From VGEM01 sp033764265 (lineage in GTDB: Bacteria; Pseudomonadota; Alphaproteobacteria; Rhodospirillales; Rhodospirillaceae): 6,231 nucleotides of DNA. Shown one piece after another: positions 1 to 5,652 of the stretch. The stretch's first letter is position 1, and every line of letters begins with the position of its first letter. The notes under the pieces were generated by a model. That model was not told the origin of the DNA. It saw only the letters and a program-made list of their open reading frames with translations, and ran no database searches. The translations under genes were made by a program, and so were the position numbers. The stretch lies in the NCBI GenBank assembly GCA_033764265.1, contig JANRJB010000424.1, forward strand, positions 1 to 6,231. The letters run 5' to 3'.

Positions 1-482
1 TGAAGCGCTCGCTGTTGGATAAACTCGCCGACACCAGCAGCTTCGCCGTGCCCGAGGGCATGGTCGACGCGGAATTCGGCGCCATTTGGAAGCAGATCGA
101 ACAGGCCCAGAAGGCCAACCAACTCGACCCGGAAGACGCCAAGAAGTCCGACGACGAACTGCGCAAGGAATACCGCGCCATCGCCGAGCGCCGCGTGCGG
201 CTGGGCTTGTTGCTGTCCGACATCGGCCAGAAGAACGCCATCGCCGTGACGCCCGACGAAATGGGCAAGGCCGTGGCCGCCCAGGCCATGCGCTATCCGG
301 GCCAGGAGCAGGCCATCGTCAACTACTACCAGAACACGCCGGAAGCCCTGGAATCCCTGCGCGCGCCCGTGTTCGAGGACAAGGTGGTGGATTTCATCAT
401 CGCCAAGGCCAAGGTGAGCGAGAAGCCCGTCTCCTTCGACGAGTTGCAGAAAGACCCCGAGACGCCGGTGGCCTTGGCGTAG
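1..482 (+). CDS. tig: Trigger factor, C-terminal part (5' end outside window)
   Basis: Ribosome-associated chaperone and peptidyl-prolyl isomerase that binds nascent chains at the exit tunnel. The first full codon is at 3, the frame is open from the window edge, and the stop is TAG at 480-482. The visible 159 residues are the helical C-terminal, substrate-cradling domain; the ribosome-binding and FKBP-like isomerase domains lie upstream. Recognition rests on AVPEGMVDAEF, AERRVRLGLLLSDIG, RYPGQEQ and LRAPVFEDKVVDFI, which are wording I know from alphaproteobacterial trigger factors. The tail after KAKVSEKPVS is short and variable, as usual in this group. A TTG at 15 lies in frame but is internal and not a start. 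clpP follows after 134 bp, with no obvious terminator apart from a palindromic repeat in the gap. The order tig-clpP-clpX-lon is widely conserved. The family call is secure; only the N-terminal two thirds cannot be checked. Confidence 0.95.
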   Translation, partial: KRSLLDKLADTSSFAVPEGMVDAEFGAIWKQIEQAQKANQLDPEDAKKSDDELRKEYRAIAERRVRLGLLLSDIGQKNAIAVTPDEMGKAVAAQAMRYPGQEQAIVNYYQNTPEALESLRAPVFEDKVVDFIIAKAKVSEKPVSFDELQKDPETPVALA

Positions 483-533
483 CGGCGGGGTTGCGGATGG
501 CGGCTGGTCGCCTATCTAGTCAGACGGCCAAGA

Positions 534-578
534 GCATCGCGCCGAAAAGTGGCTTCCGGTTTTCGGCGATGGCGATGC
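534..578. repeat. Palindromic interspersed repeat between tig and clpP
   Basis: The left arm, GCATCGC plus GCCGAAAA (534-548), is the exact reverse complement of TTTTCGGC (560-567) plus GCGATGC (572-578). The right arm is interrupted by four bases, GATG (568-571), because GGCGAT is tandemly doubled at 565-576. The centre is GTGGCTTCCGG. The core CCGAAAAGTGG ... CCGGTTTTCGG resembles a repeat I recall from many intergenic regions of alphaproteobacterial genomes; that is memory, not a search. In RNA it would form a 15-bp stem with a four-base bulge. It could protect the tig 3' end, weaken read-through, or sit in a clpP leader. There is no T-tract, so it is not a standard terminator. Confidence 0.75.
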
Positions 579-616
579 GACCGCAAGTGAAATGACGTGT
601 GGAATGGTGGTGTGTG

Positions 617-1279
617 ATGCGTGATCGCGATCCGATCGAAGTTTACGGCAACAGCCTGGTGCCGATGGTCATCGAGCAGACCAATCGCGGCGAGCGCGCG
701 TTCGACATCTACTCGCGGCTGCTGAAGGAGCGCATCATCTTCCTCACCGGCGGGGTCAACGACAACGTCGCCTCGCTGATTTGCGCCCAGATGCTGTTCC
801 TGGAGTCCGAGAACCCCAGCAAGGACATCGCCTTTTACATCAACTCGCCCGGCGGCGTGGTCACGGCCGGGTTGGCGATCTACGACACGATGCAATACAT
901 CCGCTGCGACGTCTCCACCATGTGCGTCGGCCAGGCGGCCTCCATGGGCTCGTTGTTGCTGTGCGCCGGCGCCAAGGGCAAGCGCTACGGCCTGCCCAAC
1001 TCGCGCATCATGATTCACCAGCCTTCGGGCGGGTTCCAGGGCCAGGCGGCCGACATCGAAATCCAGGCCCGCGAAATCCTCACGCTGCGCGCGCGCCTCA
1101 ACGAGATCTACGTCAAGCACACCGGCAAGACGCTCGAGCAGATCGAGAAGGCGATGGACCGCGACAACTTCATGAACGCGGCCGAGGCCAAGGAGTTCGG
1201 CTTGATCGATCATGTCTCGGTGGAGCGTCCGCGCCCCGAGAAGCCCGAGAACGGCGCGGCCAAGGACGCGAAAGAATAA
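617..1279 (+). CDS. clpP: ATP-dependent Clp protease proteolytic subunit ClpP
   Basis: Serine peptidase that forms the barrel-shaped double-heptamer core of ClpXP (and ClpAP) in the cytoplasm. From the ATG at 617 it has 220 residues. The catalytic triad is intact: Ser109 in GQAASMGS, His134 in MIHQPSGG and Asp183 in DRDNF, matching E. coli Ser111, His136 and Asp185. YINSPGG (74-80) is the conserved strand-turn region. A GTG at 599 would add six residues (MEWWCV), but family members begin near MRD or MxDP, so I prefer 617; the region before it is G-rich without a clean Shine-Dalgarno. The twelve residues before SLVPMVIEQ may be a short propeptide, by analogy with E. coli, where processing occurs just before ALVPM. 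The C-terminal tail (about 201-220) is charged and variable. A possible promoter, TTGCGG at 491-496 and TATCTA at 513-518, is weak. ClpX is the next gene, 222 bp on. Confidence 0.97.
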   Translation: MRDRDPIEVYGNSLVPMVIEQTNRGERAFDIYSRLLKERIIFLTGGVNDNVASLICAQMLFLESENPSKDIAFYINSPGGVVTAGLAIYDTMQYIRCDVSTMCVGQAASMGSLLLCAGAKGKRYGLPNSRIMIHQPSGGFQGQAADIEIQAREILTLRARLNEIYVKHTGKTLEQIEKAMDRDNFMNAAEAKEFGLIDHVSVERPRPEKPENGAAKDAKE

Positions 1280-1295
1280 GGCACGCGCGGCAACG

Positions 1296-1393
1296 GATTC
1301 GCGATTCGCTCGTTTCGAGTCCCGCGGCGCTATCGCCAGTTGAGATGATCGCGGACGTGCCCCGGAGTCGCGTTAACGCTCCGCACACGAATC
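1296..1393. promoter_or_regulatory. Cluster of five GANTC (CcrM-type) methylation sites
   Basis: GANTC occurs at 1296-1300, 1303-1307, 1317-1321, 1365-1369 and 1389-1393, five sites in 98 bp just upstream of the clpX promoter candidate. By eye, coding regions of this window carry roughly one per 300 bp. GANTC is the target of the alphaproteobacterial cell-cycle methyltransferase CcrM, whose methylation state alters transcription of some promoters in Caulobacter. The sites are certain; a regulatory role is inference. The same gap holds an inverted repeat, CGGAG ... CTCCG (1363-1383), enclosing the palindrome CGTTAACG; it has no T-tract. Confidence 0.45.
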
Positions 1394-1410
1394 GGTGAGA
1401 AGCTACGTGG

Positions 1411-1440
1411 TTGTGTATCTGGCCGTCTGTCGGGTAACAT
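1411..1440 (+). promoter_or_regulatory. Candidate clpX promoter (weak)
   Basis: TTGTGT (1411-1416), an 18-bp spacer and TAACAT (1435-1440) give a partial sigma70-type match (3/6 and 4/6). The neighbouring TATATT (1445-1450) is a better -10 but has no convincing -35 at 16-18 bp. This AT-rich island in a GC-rich gap, about 60 bp before clpX, argues that clpX has its own promoter. No CTTG/CCCCAT heat-shock motif is visible here. Confidence 0.3.
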
Positions 1441-1488
1441 ACGATATATTGTGGTCAGGCGGTCGAAGGGCGCCAATGCCCCGCCGTC

Positions 1489-1493
1489 AGGAG
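1489..1493 (+). promoter_or_regulatory. Ribosome binding site of clpX
   Basis: AGGAG ends eight bases before the ATG at 1502 and decides the start. The in-frame GTG at 1451 would add 17 residues (MVRRSKGANAPPSGVQT) with no family counterpart and lacks such a site. Confidence 0.75.
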
Positions 1494-1501
1494 TTCAAAC
1501 G

Positions 1502-2770
1502 ATGACAAAGTCATCGAGCGGAGATTCGAAGAACACCCTGTACTGCTCTTTCTGCGGCAAGAGCCAGCACGAGGTGCGCAAGCTGATTGCGGGTCCGACC
1601 GTGTTCATCTGCGATGAATGCGTCGAACTGTGCATGGACATCATCCGCGAGGAAAACAAGACGAATCTCGTGAAATCGCGCGAGGGCGTGCCCACGCCGC
1701 GCGATATCCGCAAGGTCTTGGACGACTACGTCATCGGCCAGGACTACGCCAAGAAGGTGCTCTCGGTCGCGGTGCACACTCACTACAAGCGGTTGGCGCA
1801 CTCCACCAAGAATGCCGAGGTCGAGATCGCGAAGTCGAACATTCTGCTGTGCGGCCCCACCGGCTGCGGCAAGACGCTGCTGGCGCAAACGCTCGCCCGC
1901 ATTCTCGACGTGCCGTTCACCATGGCCGACGCGACCACGTTGACCGAAGCCGGTTACGTCGGCGAAGACGTCGAGAACATCATCCTCAAGCTGCTGCAGG
2001 CGGCCGATTACAACGTCGAGCGCGCCCAGCGCGGCATCGTTTACATCGACGAGATCGACAAAATTTCGCGAAAGTCCGACAACCCGTCGATCACGCGCGA
2101 CGTCTCGGGCGAGGGCGTGCAGCAGGCGCTGCTGAAGATCATGGAAGGCACGGTCGCCTCCGTGCCGCCGCAAGGCGGGCGCAAGCATCCGCAGCAAGAG
2201 TTCCTGCAGGTCGACACCACCAACATCCTGTTCATCTGCGGCGGCGCCTTCGCCGGCCTGGAAAAGATCATTGCCCAGCGCGGGCGCGGCGTGGCCATCG
2301 GCTTCGGCGCCGACGTCAAGGCCGCCGACGACCGCCAGACCGGCGAGTTGCTGAAAGAGGTCGAGCCCGAGGACCTGCTGAAGTACGGCCTGATCCCGGA
2401 GTTCGTCGGCCGCTTGCCGGTGATCGCGACCCTGACCGACCTGGACGAAAAGGCCCTGGTCGACATTCTGACCAAGCCCAAGAACGCGCTGTCCAAGCAG
2501 TATCAGCGCCTGTTCGACATGGAATCGATCCAGCTCAAGTTCACCGACGATGCGTTGCGCACCGTGGCCCGCAAGGCCATCGCCCGCAAGACGGGCGCGC
2601 GCGGCCTGCGCTCCATCATGGAAGGCATCCTGCTGGACACCATGTTCGACCTGCCGGGCCTCGAGGGCGTGGCGGAAGTGGTGGTCAACGGCGAAGTCTC
2701 CGAGGGCCGCGCCAAGCCGCTTTATATTTACGCCGCCGACCGTCGCAGCGACGTCGGAACGCCGGCCTAG
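1502..2770 (+). CDS. clpX: ATP-dependent Clp protease ATP-binding subunit ClpX
   Basis: Hexameric AAA+ unfoldase that recognises tagged substrates and threads them into ClpP; it can also act alone as a chaperone. It has 422 residues, the usual length. The N-terminal zinc-binding dimer domain has Cys15, Cys18, Cys37 and Cys40. Walker A is GPTGCGKT (118-125); Cys122 replaces the serine of E. coli, a variant I associate with alphaproteobacteria. The pore-1 loop is GYVG (151-154), Walker B IVYIDEID (179-186) and the RKH pore loop 227-229. The ClpP-docking IGF loop is at 266-268, the box VII arginine is Arg304 in FVGRLP, and the sensor-2 region GARGLR is 365-370. All key residues are present, so the partnership with the upstream ClpP looks intact. 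The start is fixed by AGGAG at 1489-1493. lon follows after 104 bp. In Caulobacter ClpXP drives the cell cycle by degrading CtrA; that role here is by analogy only. Confidence 0.98.
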   Translation: MTKSSSGDSKNTLYCSFCGKSQHEVRKLIAGPTVFICDECVELCMDIIREENKTNLVKSREGVPTPRDIRKVLDDYVIGQDYAKKVLSVAVHTHYKRLAHSTKNAEVEIAKSNILLCGPTGCGKTLLAQTLARILDVPFTMADATTLTEAGYVGEDVENIILKLLQAADYNVERAQRGIVYIDEIDKISRKSDNPSITRDVSGEGVQQALLKIMEGTVASVPPQGGRKHPQQEFLQVDTTNILFICGGAFAGLEKIIAQRGRGVAIGFGADVKAADDRQTGELLKEVEPEDLLKYGLIPEFVGRLPVIATLTDLDEKALVDILTKPKNALSKQYQRLFDMESIQLKFTDDALRTVARKAIARKTGARGLRSIMEGILLDTMFDLPGLEGVAEVVVNGEVSEGRAKPLYIYAADRRSDVGTPA

Positions 2771-2831
2771 GTCCAACGCGCCGCGTCCCGGCCGGATGTG
2801 GCGCCCGCGCTTTCGCGCACTATATGTTTAG

Positions 2832-2856
2832 CCGTCTCCCGGCGTCGCCCGGGCGG
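2832..2856 (+). other. GC-rich hairpin in the clpX-lon gap
   Basis: CCCGG (2838-2842) pairs with CCGGG (2849-2853) around a six-base loop, and CCG (2832-2834) with CGG (2854-2856) across a three-base bulge. It ends six bases before the lon ribosome binding site and has no T-run, so it is not a terminator. An AT-rich patch at 2820-2829 (TATATGTTTA) could be a -10 region for lon, but no -35 is visible. The role is unknown; it may just be GC-rich sequence. Confidence 0.3.
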
Positions 2857-2862
2857 TTCGTG

Positions 2863-2868
2863 AAGAGG
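2863..2868 (+). promoter_or_regulatory. Ribosome binding site of lon
   Basis: AAGAGG stands six bases before a GTG at 2875. It supports the GTG start, since no ATG lies in frame nearby and the following MSVSKGHLFPVLPLRDIVVFP aligns with known Lon N-termini. Confidence 0.65.
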
Positions 2869-2874
2869 TGTTAG

Positions 2875-5295
2875 GTGAGCGTATCCAAGGGTCATTTGTT
2901 TCCGGTTCTGCCGTTGCGCGACATCGTGGTGTTCCCCCACATGATCGTGCCGCTGTTCGTCGGCCGCGAGAAGTCCGTGCGCGCCCTCGAGGACGTCATG
3001 GCCGACGACAAGCAGATTCTCCTGGTCGCCCAGAAGGACGCCTCGCAGGACGACCCCTCGGCCAAGGACATCTATGACGTCGGCACGATCTCGACCGTGC
3101 TGCAACTGTTGAAACTGCCCGACGGCACCGTGAAGGTGCTGGTGGAGGGCGGCCAACGCGCGCGCATCACCGGCTACAAGGAAAACGACGCGTTCTTCGA
3201 GGCCTATGCCGAATTGATCGAGGACGCCAAGGAAGAAGACAAGGAACTCGAGGCCTTGTCGCGCTCGGTCGTCACGCAGTTCGAGCAGTACATCAAGCTC
3301 AACAAGAAGATTCCGCCGGAAGTGCTGGTGTCGGTCAATCAGATCGACAACATGTCGAAGCTGGCCGACAACATCGCCTCGCACCTGGGCCTGAAGATTT
3401 CCGACAAGCAGGACCTGCTCGAAACCAAGAGCATCGCCGAGCGGCTGGAGAAGATTTACGGATTCATGGAATCCGAGATCAGCGTGCTGCAGGTGGAGCG
3501 CAAGATCCGCAACCGCGTCAAACGCCAGATGGAGAAGACGCAGCGCGAGTATTACCTCAACGAGCAGATGAAGGCGATCCAACGCGAGTTGGGCGAGAAC
3601 GAGGAAGGCCGCGACGAGAACGCCGAACTCGAAGACAAGATCAAAAAGCTGAAGATGAGCAAGGAGGCGAAGGAAAAAGCCCTCGCCGAATTCAAGAAGC
3701 TCAAGAACATGAGCCCGATGTCGGCCGAGGCGACGGTGGTGCGCAACTACCTCGACTGGCTGACCTCGATTCCATGGAACAAGCGCTCGCAGGTCCGCAA
3801 CGATCTCAAGGCGGCGCAGGACCAGCTCGACCGCGACCATTACGGCCTCGAGAAGCTGAAGGAACGCATCGTCGAGTATCTCGCGGTGCAAACGCGCACC
3901 AAGAAACTCAAGGGCCCGATCCTGTGCCTGGTCGGACCGCCGGGCGTGGGCAAGACCTCGCTGGGCCGCTCGATCGCCGCGGCGACGGGGCGCAGTTTCG
4001 TGCGCGTGTCGCTGGGCGGCGTGCGCGACGAGGCCGAAATCCGCGGCCACCGGCGCACCTACATCGGCTCCATGCCCGGCAAGATCATCCAGGGCATGCG
4101 CAAGGCCAAGACGTCCAATCCGCTGTTCCTGCTGGACGAAATCGACAAGCTCGGCGCCGATTGGCGCGGCGATCCGTCCTCGGCCTTGCTCGAGGTCCTG
4201 GACCCGGAGCAGAATCACACCTTCCAGGACCACTACCTGGAAGTCGATTACGACCTGTCGGACGTGCTGTTCATCACCACGGCCAACACGCTGCGCATGC
4301 CGCAGCCGCTGTTGGACCGCATGGAGATCCTGCGCGTCGCCGGGTACACCGAGGACGAGAAGGTGGAAATCTCCAAGCGCCACCTGATTCCGAAACAACT
4401 CGAAGCTCATGGCCTGAAGAAGGGCGAGTGGTCGATCTCGGATGAGGCGCTGCGCGATCTGATCCGCCTTTACACGCGCGAGGCCGGCGTTCGCAACCTC
4501 GAGCGCGAGTTGGCGAACCTCACCCGCAAGGCGACCAAGGAAATCATCCTCAAGAAGCTCAAGACCGTCGCGGTCACGCGCAAGACCCTCAAGAAATTCG
4601 CCGGAATTCCCAAGTTCCGCTTCGGCGAGGCCGAGCGCGAGGACATGGTCGGCATCACCACGGGCCTGGCCTGGACCGAGGTCGGCGGCGAGTTGCTGTC
4701 GATCGAGGCCATCGTGATGCCGGGCAAGGGTTCGATCACGCTCCCGGGGCAGTTGGGCGCCGTGCTGCAGGAGTCCATCCAGGCATCGCGTTCGTTCGTG
4801 CGCAGCCGCGCCTTGGCCTTCGGCATCAAGAGCAAGATCATCGAGAAAAACGACATCCACCTGCACGTGCCCGAGGGCGCGACGCCCAAGGACGGCCCGT
4901 CGGCGGGTGTCGCCATGTGCACCTCCATCGTCTCGGCCTTGACCGGCATCGCCGTGCGCAAGGACGTGGCCATGACCGGCGAAATCACGTTGCGCGGCCG
5001 GGTGCTGCCGATCGGCGGCCTCAAGGAAAAAATGCTGGCCGCCTTGCGCGGCGGCGTGAAGACCGTGCTGATTCCGAAGGACAACGAGAAGGATCTCGAG
5101 GACATTCCCGACAACGTGAAGCGCGATATCAAGATCATCAGCGTGTCCACCGTCGATGAAGTGCTCGAGCGCGCCTTGGCCAAGCCCTTGGTGCCGATCC
5201 TCGCCAAGGACGACGTCGATCCGGACGACGACAAGGACAAACGCAAGTCCAAACCCCGTGACGACGACGAGGAAGAAGGCCTGCGGACACATTAA
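2875..5295 (+). CDS. lon: ATP-dependent protease Lon (La)
   Basis: Homohexameric cytoplasmic AAA+ serine protease that degrades misfolded proteins and selected regulators. It has 806 residues from a GTG start (E. coli Lon has 784). The N-terminal substrate-recognition domain opens with FPVLPLRDIVVFPHMIVPLFVGR and is followed by a charged, helical, coiled-coil-like stretch (about 190-290). AAA+ module: Walker A GPPGVGKT (354-361), Walker B with Asp421-Glu422 in LLDEIDK, sensor-1 Asn471 in ITTAN, and sensor-2 Arg540 in AGVRNLER. Protease domain: Ser676 in PKDGPSAG and Lys719 in GGLKEK form the Ser-Lys dyad (E. coli 679 and 722). The last 28 residues are a highly charged tail rich in Asp, Glu, Lys and Arg, beyond the conserved fold. 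The gene follows clpX by 104 bp in the same direction, so read-through is possible. hupB lies downstream behind its own promoter region. No catalytic residue is missing. Confidence 0.98.
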   Translation: MSVSKGHLFPVLPLRDIVVFPHMIVPLFVGREKSVRALEDVMADDKQILLVAQKDASQDDPSAKDIYDVGTISTVLQLLKLPDGTVKVLVEGGQRARITGYKENDAFFEAYAELIEDAKEEDKELEALSRSVVTQFEQYIKLNKKIPPEVLVSVNQIDNMSKLADNIASHLGLKISDKQDLLETKSIAERLEKIYGFMESEISVLQVERKIRNRVKRQMEKTQREYYLNEQMKAIQRELGENEEGRDENAELEDKIKKLKMSKEAKEKALAEFKKLKNMSPMSAEATVVRNYLDWLTSIPWNKRSQVRNDLKAAQDQLDRDHYGLEKLKERIVEYLAVQTRTKKLKGPILCLVGPPGVGKTSLGRSIAAATGRSFVRVSLGGVRDEAEIRGHRRTYIGSMPGKIIQGMRKAKTSNPLFLLDEIDKLGADWRGDPSSALLEVLDPEQNHTFQDHYLEVDYDLSDVLFITTANTLRMPQPLLDRMEILRVAGYTEDEKVEISKRHLIPKQLEAHGLKKGEWSISDEALRDLIRLYTREAGVRNLERELANLTRKATKEIILKKLKTVAVTRKTLKKFAGIPKFRFGEAEREDMVGITTGLAWTEVGGELLSIEAIVMPGKGSITLPGQLGAVLQESIQASRSFVRSRALAFGIKSKIIEKNDIHLHVPEGATPKDGPSAGVAMCTSIVSALTGIAVRKDVAMTGEITLRGRVLPIGGLKEKMLAALRGGVKTVLIPKDNEKDLEDIPDNVKRDIKIISVSTVDEVLERALAKPLVPILAKDDVDPDDDKDKRKSKPRDDDEEEGLRTH

Positions 5296-5328
5296 CCCGA
5301 GCGCGGGCAGGGCTTTTTCGACGCGAAT

Positions 5329-5346
5329 CCCGAGTCTCGACTCGGG
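5329..5346. repeat. Perfect inverted repeat after lon
   Basis: CCCGAGT (5329-5335) and ACTCGGG (5340-5346) flank a CTCG loop. The repeat starts 33 bp after the lon stop. It could be an RNA hairpin capping the lon transcript or a protein-binding dyad. It contains two GANTC sites (5332-5336, 5339-5343), with a third overlapping its left edge. No T-tract follows, so an intrinsic terminator is unlikely. Confidence 0.5.
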
Positions 5347-5359
5347 CCAGAGCCCCTAG

Positions 5360-5394
5360 ATATGGGGGGTGAAAACGCCGTTTTTCCCCCATAT
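5360..5394. repeat. Long inverted repeat, possible lon 3' hairpin
   Basis: ATATGGGGG (5360-5368) pairs perfectly with CCCCCATAT (5386-5394). Inside, AAAAC (5372-5376) pairs with GTTTT (5380-5384) around GCC, separated by a two-base bulge and a G-T pair. The result is a stacked stem of about 15 pairs. Only three T residues follow (5396-5398), so it is a poor intrinsic terminator; it may instead block 3' exonucleases or be an operator. Confidence 0.5.
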
Positions 5395-5425
5395 GTTTGC
5401 CCTTGCGCCATGGGAAAACTCATGC

Positions 5426-5445
5426 CGCGCCGATTCTGAGGCGCG
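5426..5445. repeat. Short inverted repeat upstream of hupB promoters
   Basis: CGCGCC (5426-5431) and GGCGCG (5440-5445) flank an eight-base loop containing a GATTC site. The arms are short and GC-rich, so chance is possible. It lies just before the heat-shock-like element. Confidence 0.3.
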
Positions 5446-5450
5446 AAAAC

Positions 5451-5478
5451 CTCGAAAAACCTAGACTTATCCCCATTT
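5451..5478 (+). promoter_or_regulatory. Candidate RpoH (sigma32) heat-shock promoter for hupB
   Basis: CTCGAAA (5451-5457), a 13-bp spacer and CCCCATTT (5471-5478) resemble the sigma32 consensus CTTGAAA-N(11-16)-CCCCATnT, with one mismatch (C for T at position three of the -35) and a perfect -10. Transcription would begin near 5485 and read hupB with a leader of about 170 nt. The mismatch falls in the well-conserved TTG, which lowers confidence. Confidence 0.4.
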
Positions 5479-5494
5479 TTTGGCGCTTCTGCGA

Positions 5495-5524
5495 TTGACG
5501 CCCAAGGATTCTGCGGCTTAGACT
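5495..5524 (+). promoter_or_regulatory. Candidate sigma70-type hupB promoter
   Basis: TTGACG (5495-5500), an 18-bp spacer and TAGACT (5519-5524) match the consensus at 5/6 and 4/6. This is the best housekeeping promoter in the window. Predicted start is near 5531, giving a leader of about 120 nt. A GANTC site (5507-5511) lies between the two hexamers. Confidence 0.55.
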
Positions 5525-5606
5525 GCGCGCCGCATCAGGAACACGGCGGAAATCCTAATGTCCGAGGTGTCGAGCCGACACCAAGGCCTTCCGCTCCGCA
5601 AACCGG

Positions 5607-5622
5607 GTGCCTTTTTTGGCAT
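5607..5622 (+). other. Small stem with T6 loop in the hupB leader
   Basis: GTGCC (5607-5611) can pair with GGCAT (5618-5622, one G-T pair) with a loop made only of six T. An upstream pair, GCGGAA (5546-5551) with TTCCGC (5589-5594), may fold the rest of the leader. An attenuator is conceivable because of the T6 run, but no strong stem directly precedes it. Confidence 0.25.
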
Positions 5623-5637
5623 ATCCACCAGACTCAC

Positions 5638-5643
5638 AAGGGG
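5638..5643 (+). promoter_or_regulatory. Ribosome binding site of hupB
   Basis: AAGGGG ends nine bases before the ATG at 5653, a good purine-rich site that suits a highly expressed gene. Confidence 0.65.
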
Positions 5644-5652
5644 TCAAACCAA

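Larger units (their letters stand above)
5296..5652. other. 357-bp lon-hupB intergenic regulatory region, no gene seen
   Basis: I see no credible coding sequence here. From left to right it holds two inverted repeats (5329-5346, 5360-5394), a third stem (5426-5445), a near-perfect tandem repeat CGAAAACCT / CGAAAAACCT (5444-5462), a heat-shock-like promoter candidate, a sigma70-type promoter, a leader of about 120 nt with a T6 run, and the hupB ribosome binding site. GANTC sites lie at 5325, 5332, 5339, 5432, 5507 and 5631. The stretch is clearly richer in A and T runs than the genes around it. Confidence 0.7.

Noticed and set aside
491..518. TTGCGG-16 bp-TATCTA as a clpP promoter
   Set aside because: The -10 matches only 3/6 and the spacer is short. 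Too weak to list, and clpP could be read through from tig.
599..616. Upstream GTG start for clpP
   Set aside because: It adds only MEWWCV, which has no counterpart in ClpP families. The ATG at 617 gives the familiar MRD-type start.
1363..1383. Inverted repeat CGGAG ... CTCCG as a clpP terminator
   Set aside because: Short arms and no T-tract after it, so it cannot be called an intrinsic terminator.
1511..2776. 421-codon open frame on the - strand opposite clpX
   Set aside because: Same reason: high GC removes stops from the antisense frame, and the translation has no recognisable motif.
1618..2874. 418-codon + strand frame overlapping clpX
   Set aside because: Out-of-frame reading of clpX with an arginine-, alanine- and histidine-rich translation typical of a shifted GC-rich gene.
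2767..5292. 841-codon open frame on the - strand opposite lon
   Set aside because: It is the antisense shadow of a GC-rich gene. Its translation is low-complexity, rich in His, Leu, Arg, Ala and Asp, with no domain I recognise, whereas the + frame is full-length Lon with all catalytic residues.
5467..5475. DnaA-box-like TTATCCCCA
   Set aside because: One mismatch to TTATCCACA, a single copy with no neighbours or origin genes. It overlaps the CCCCAT element, which explains it as well.
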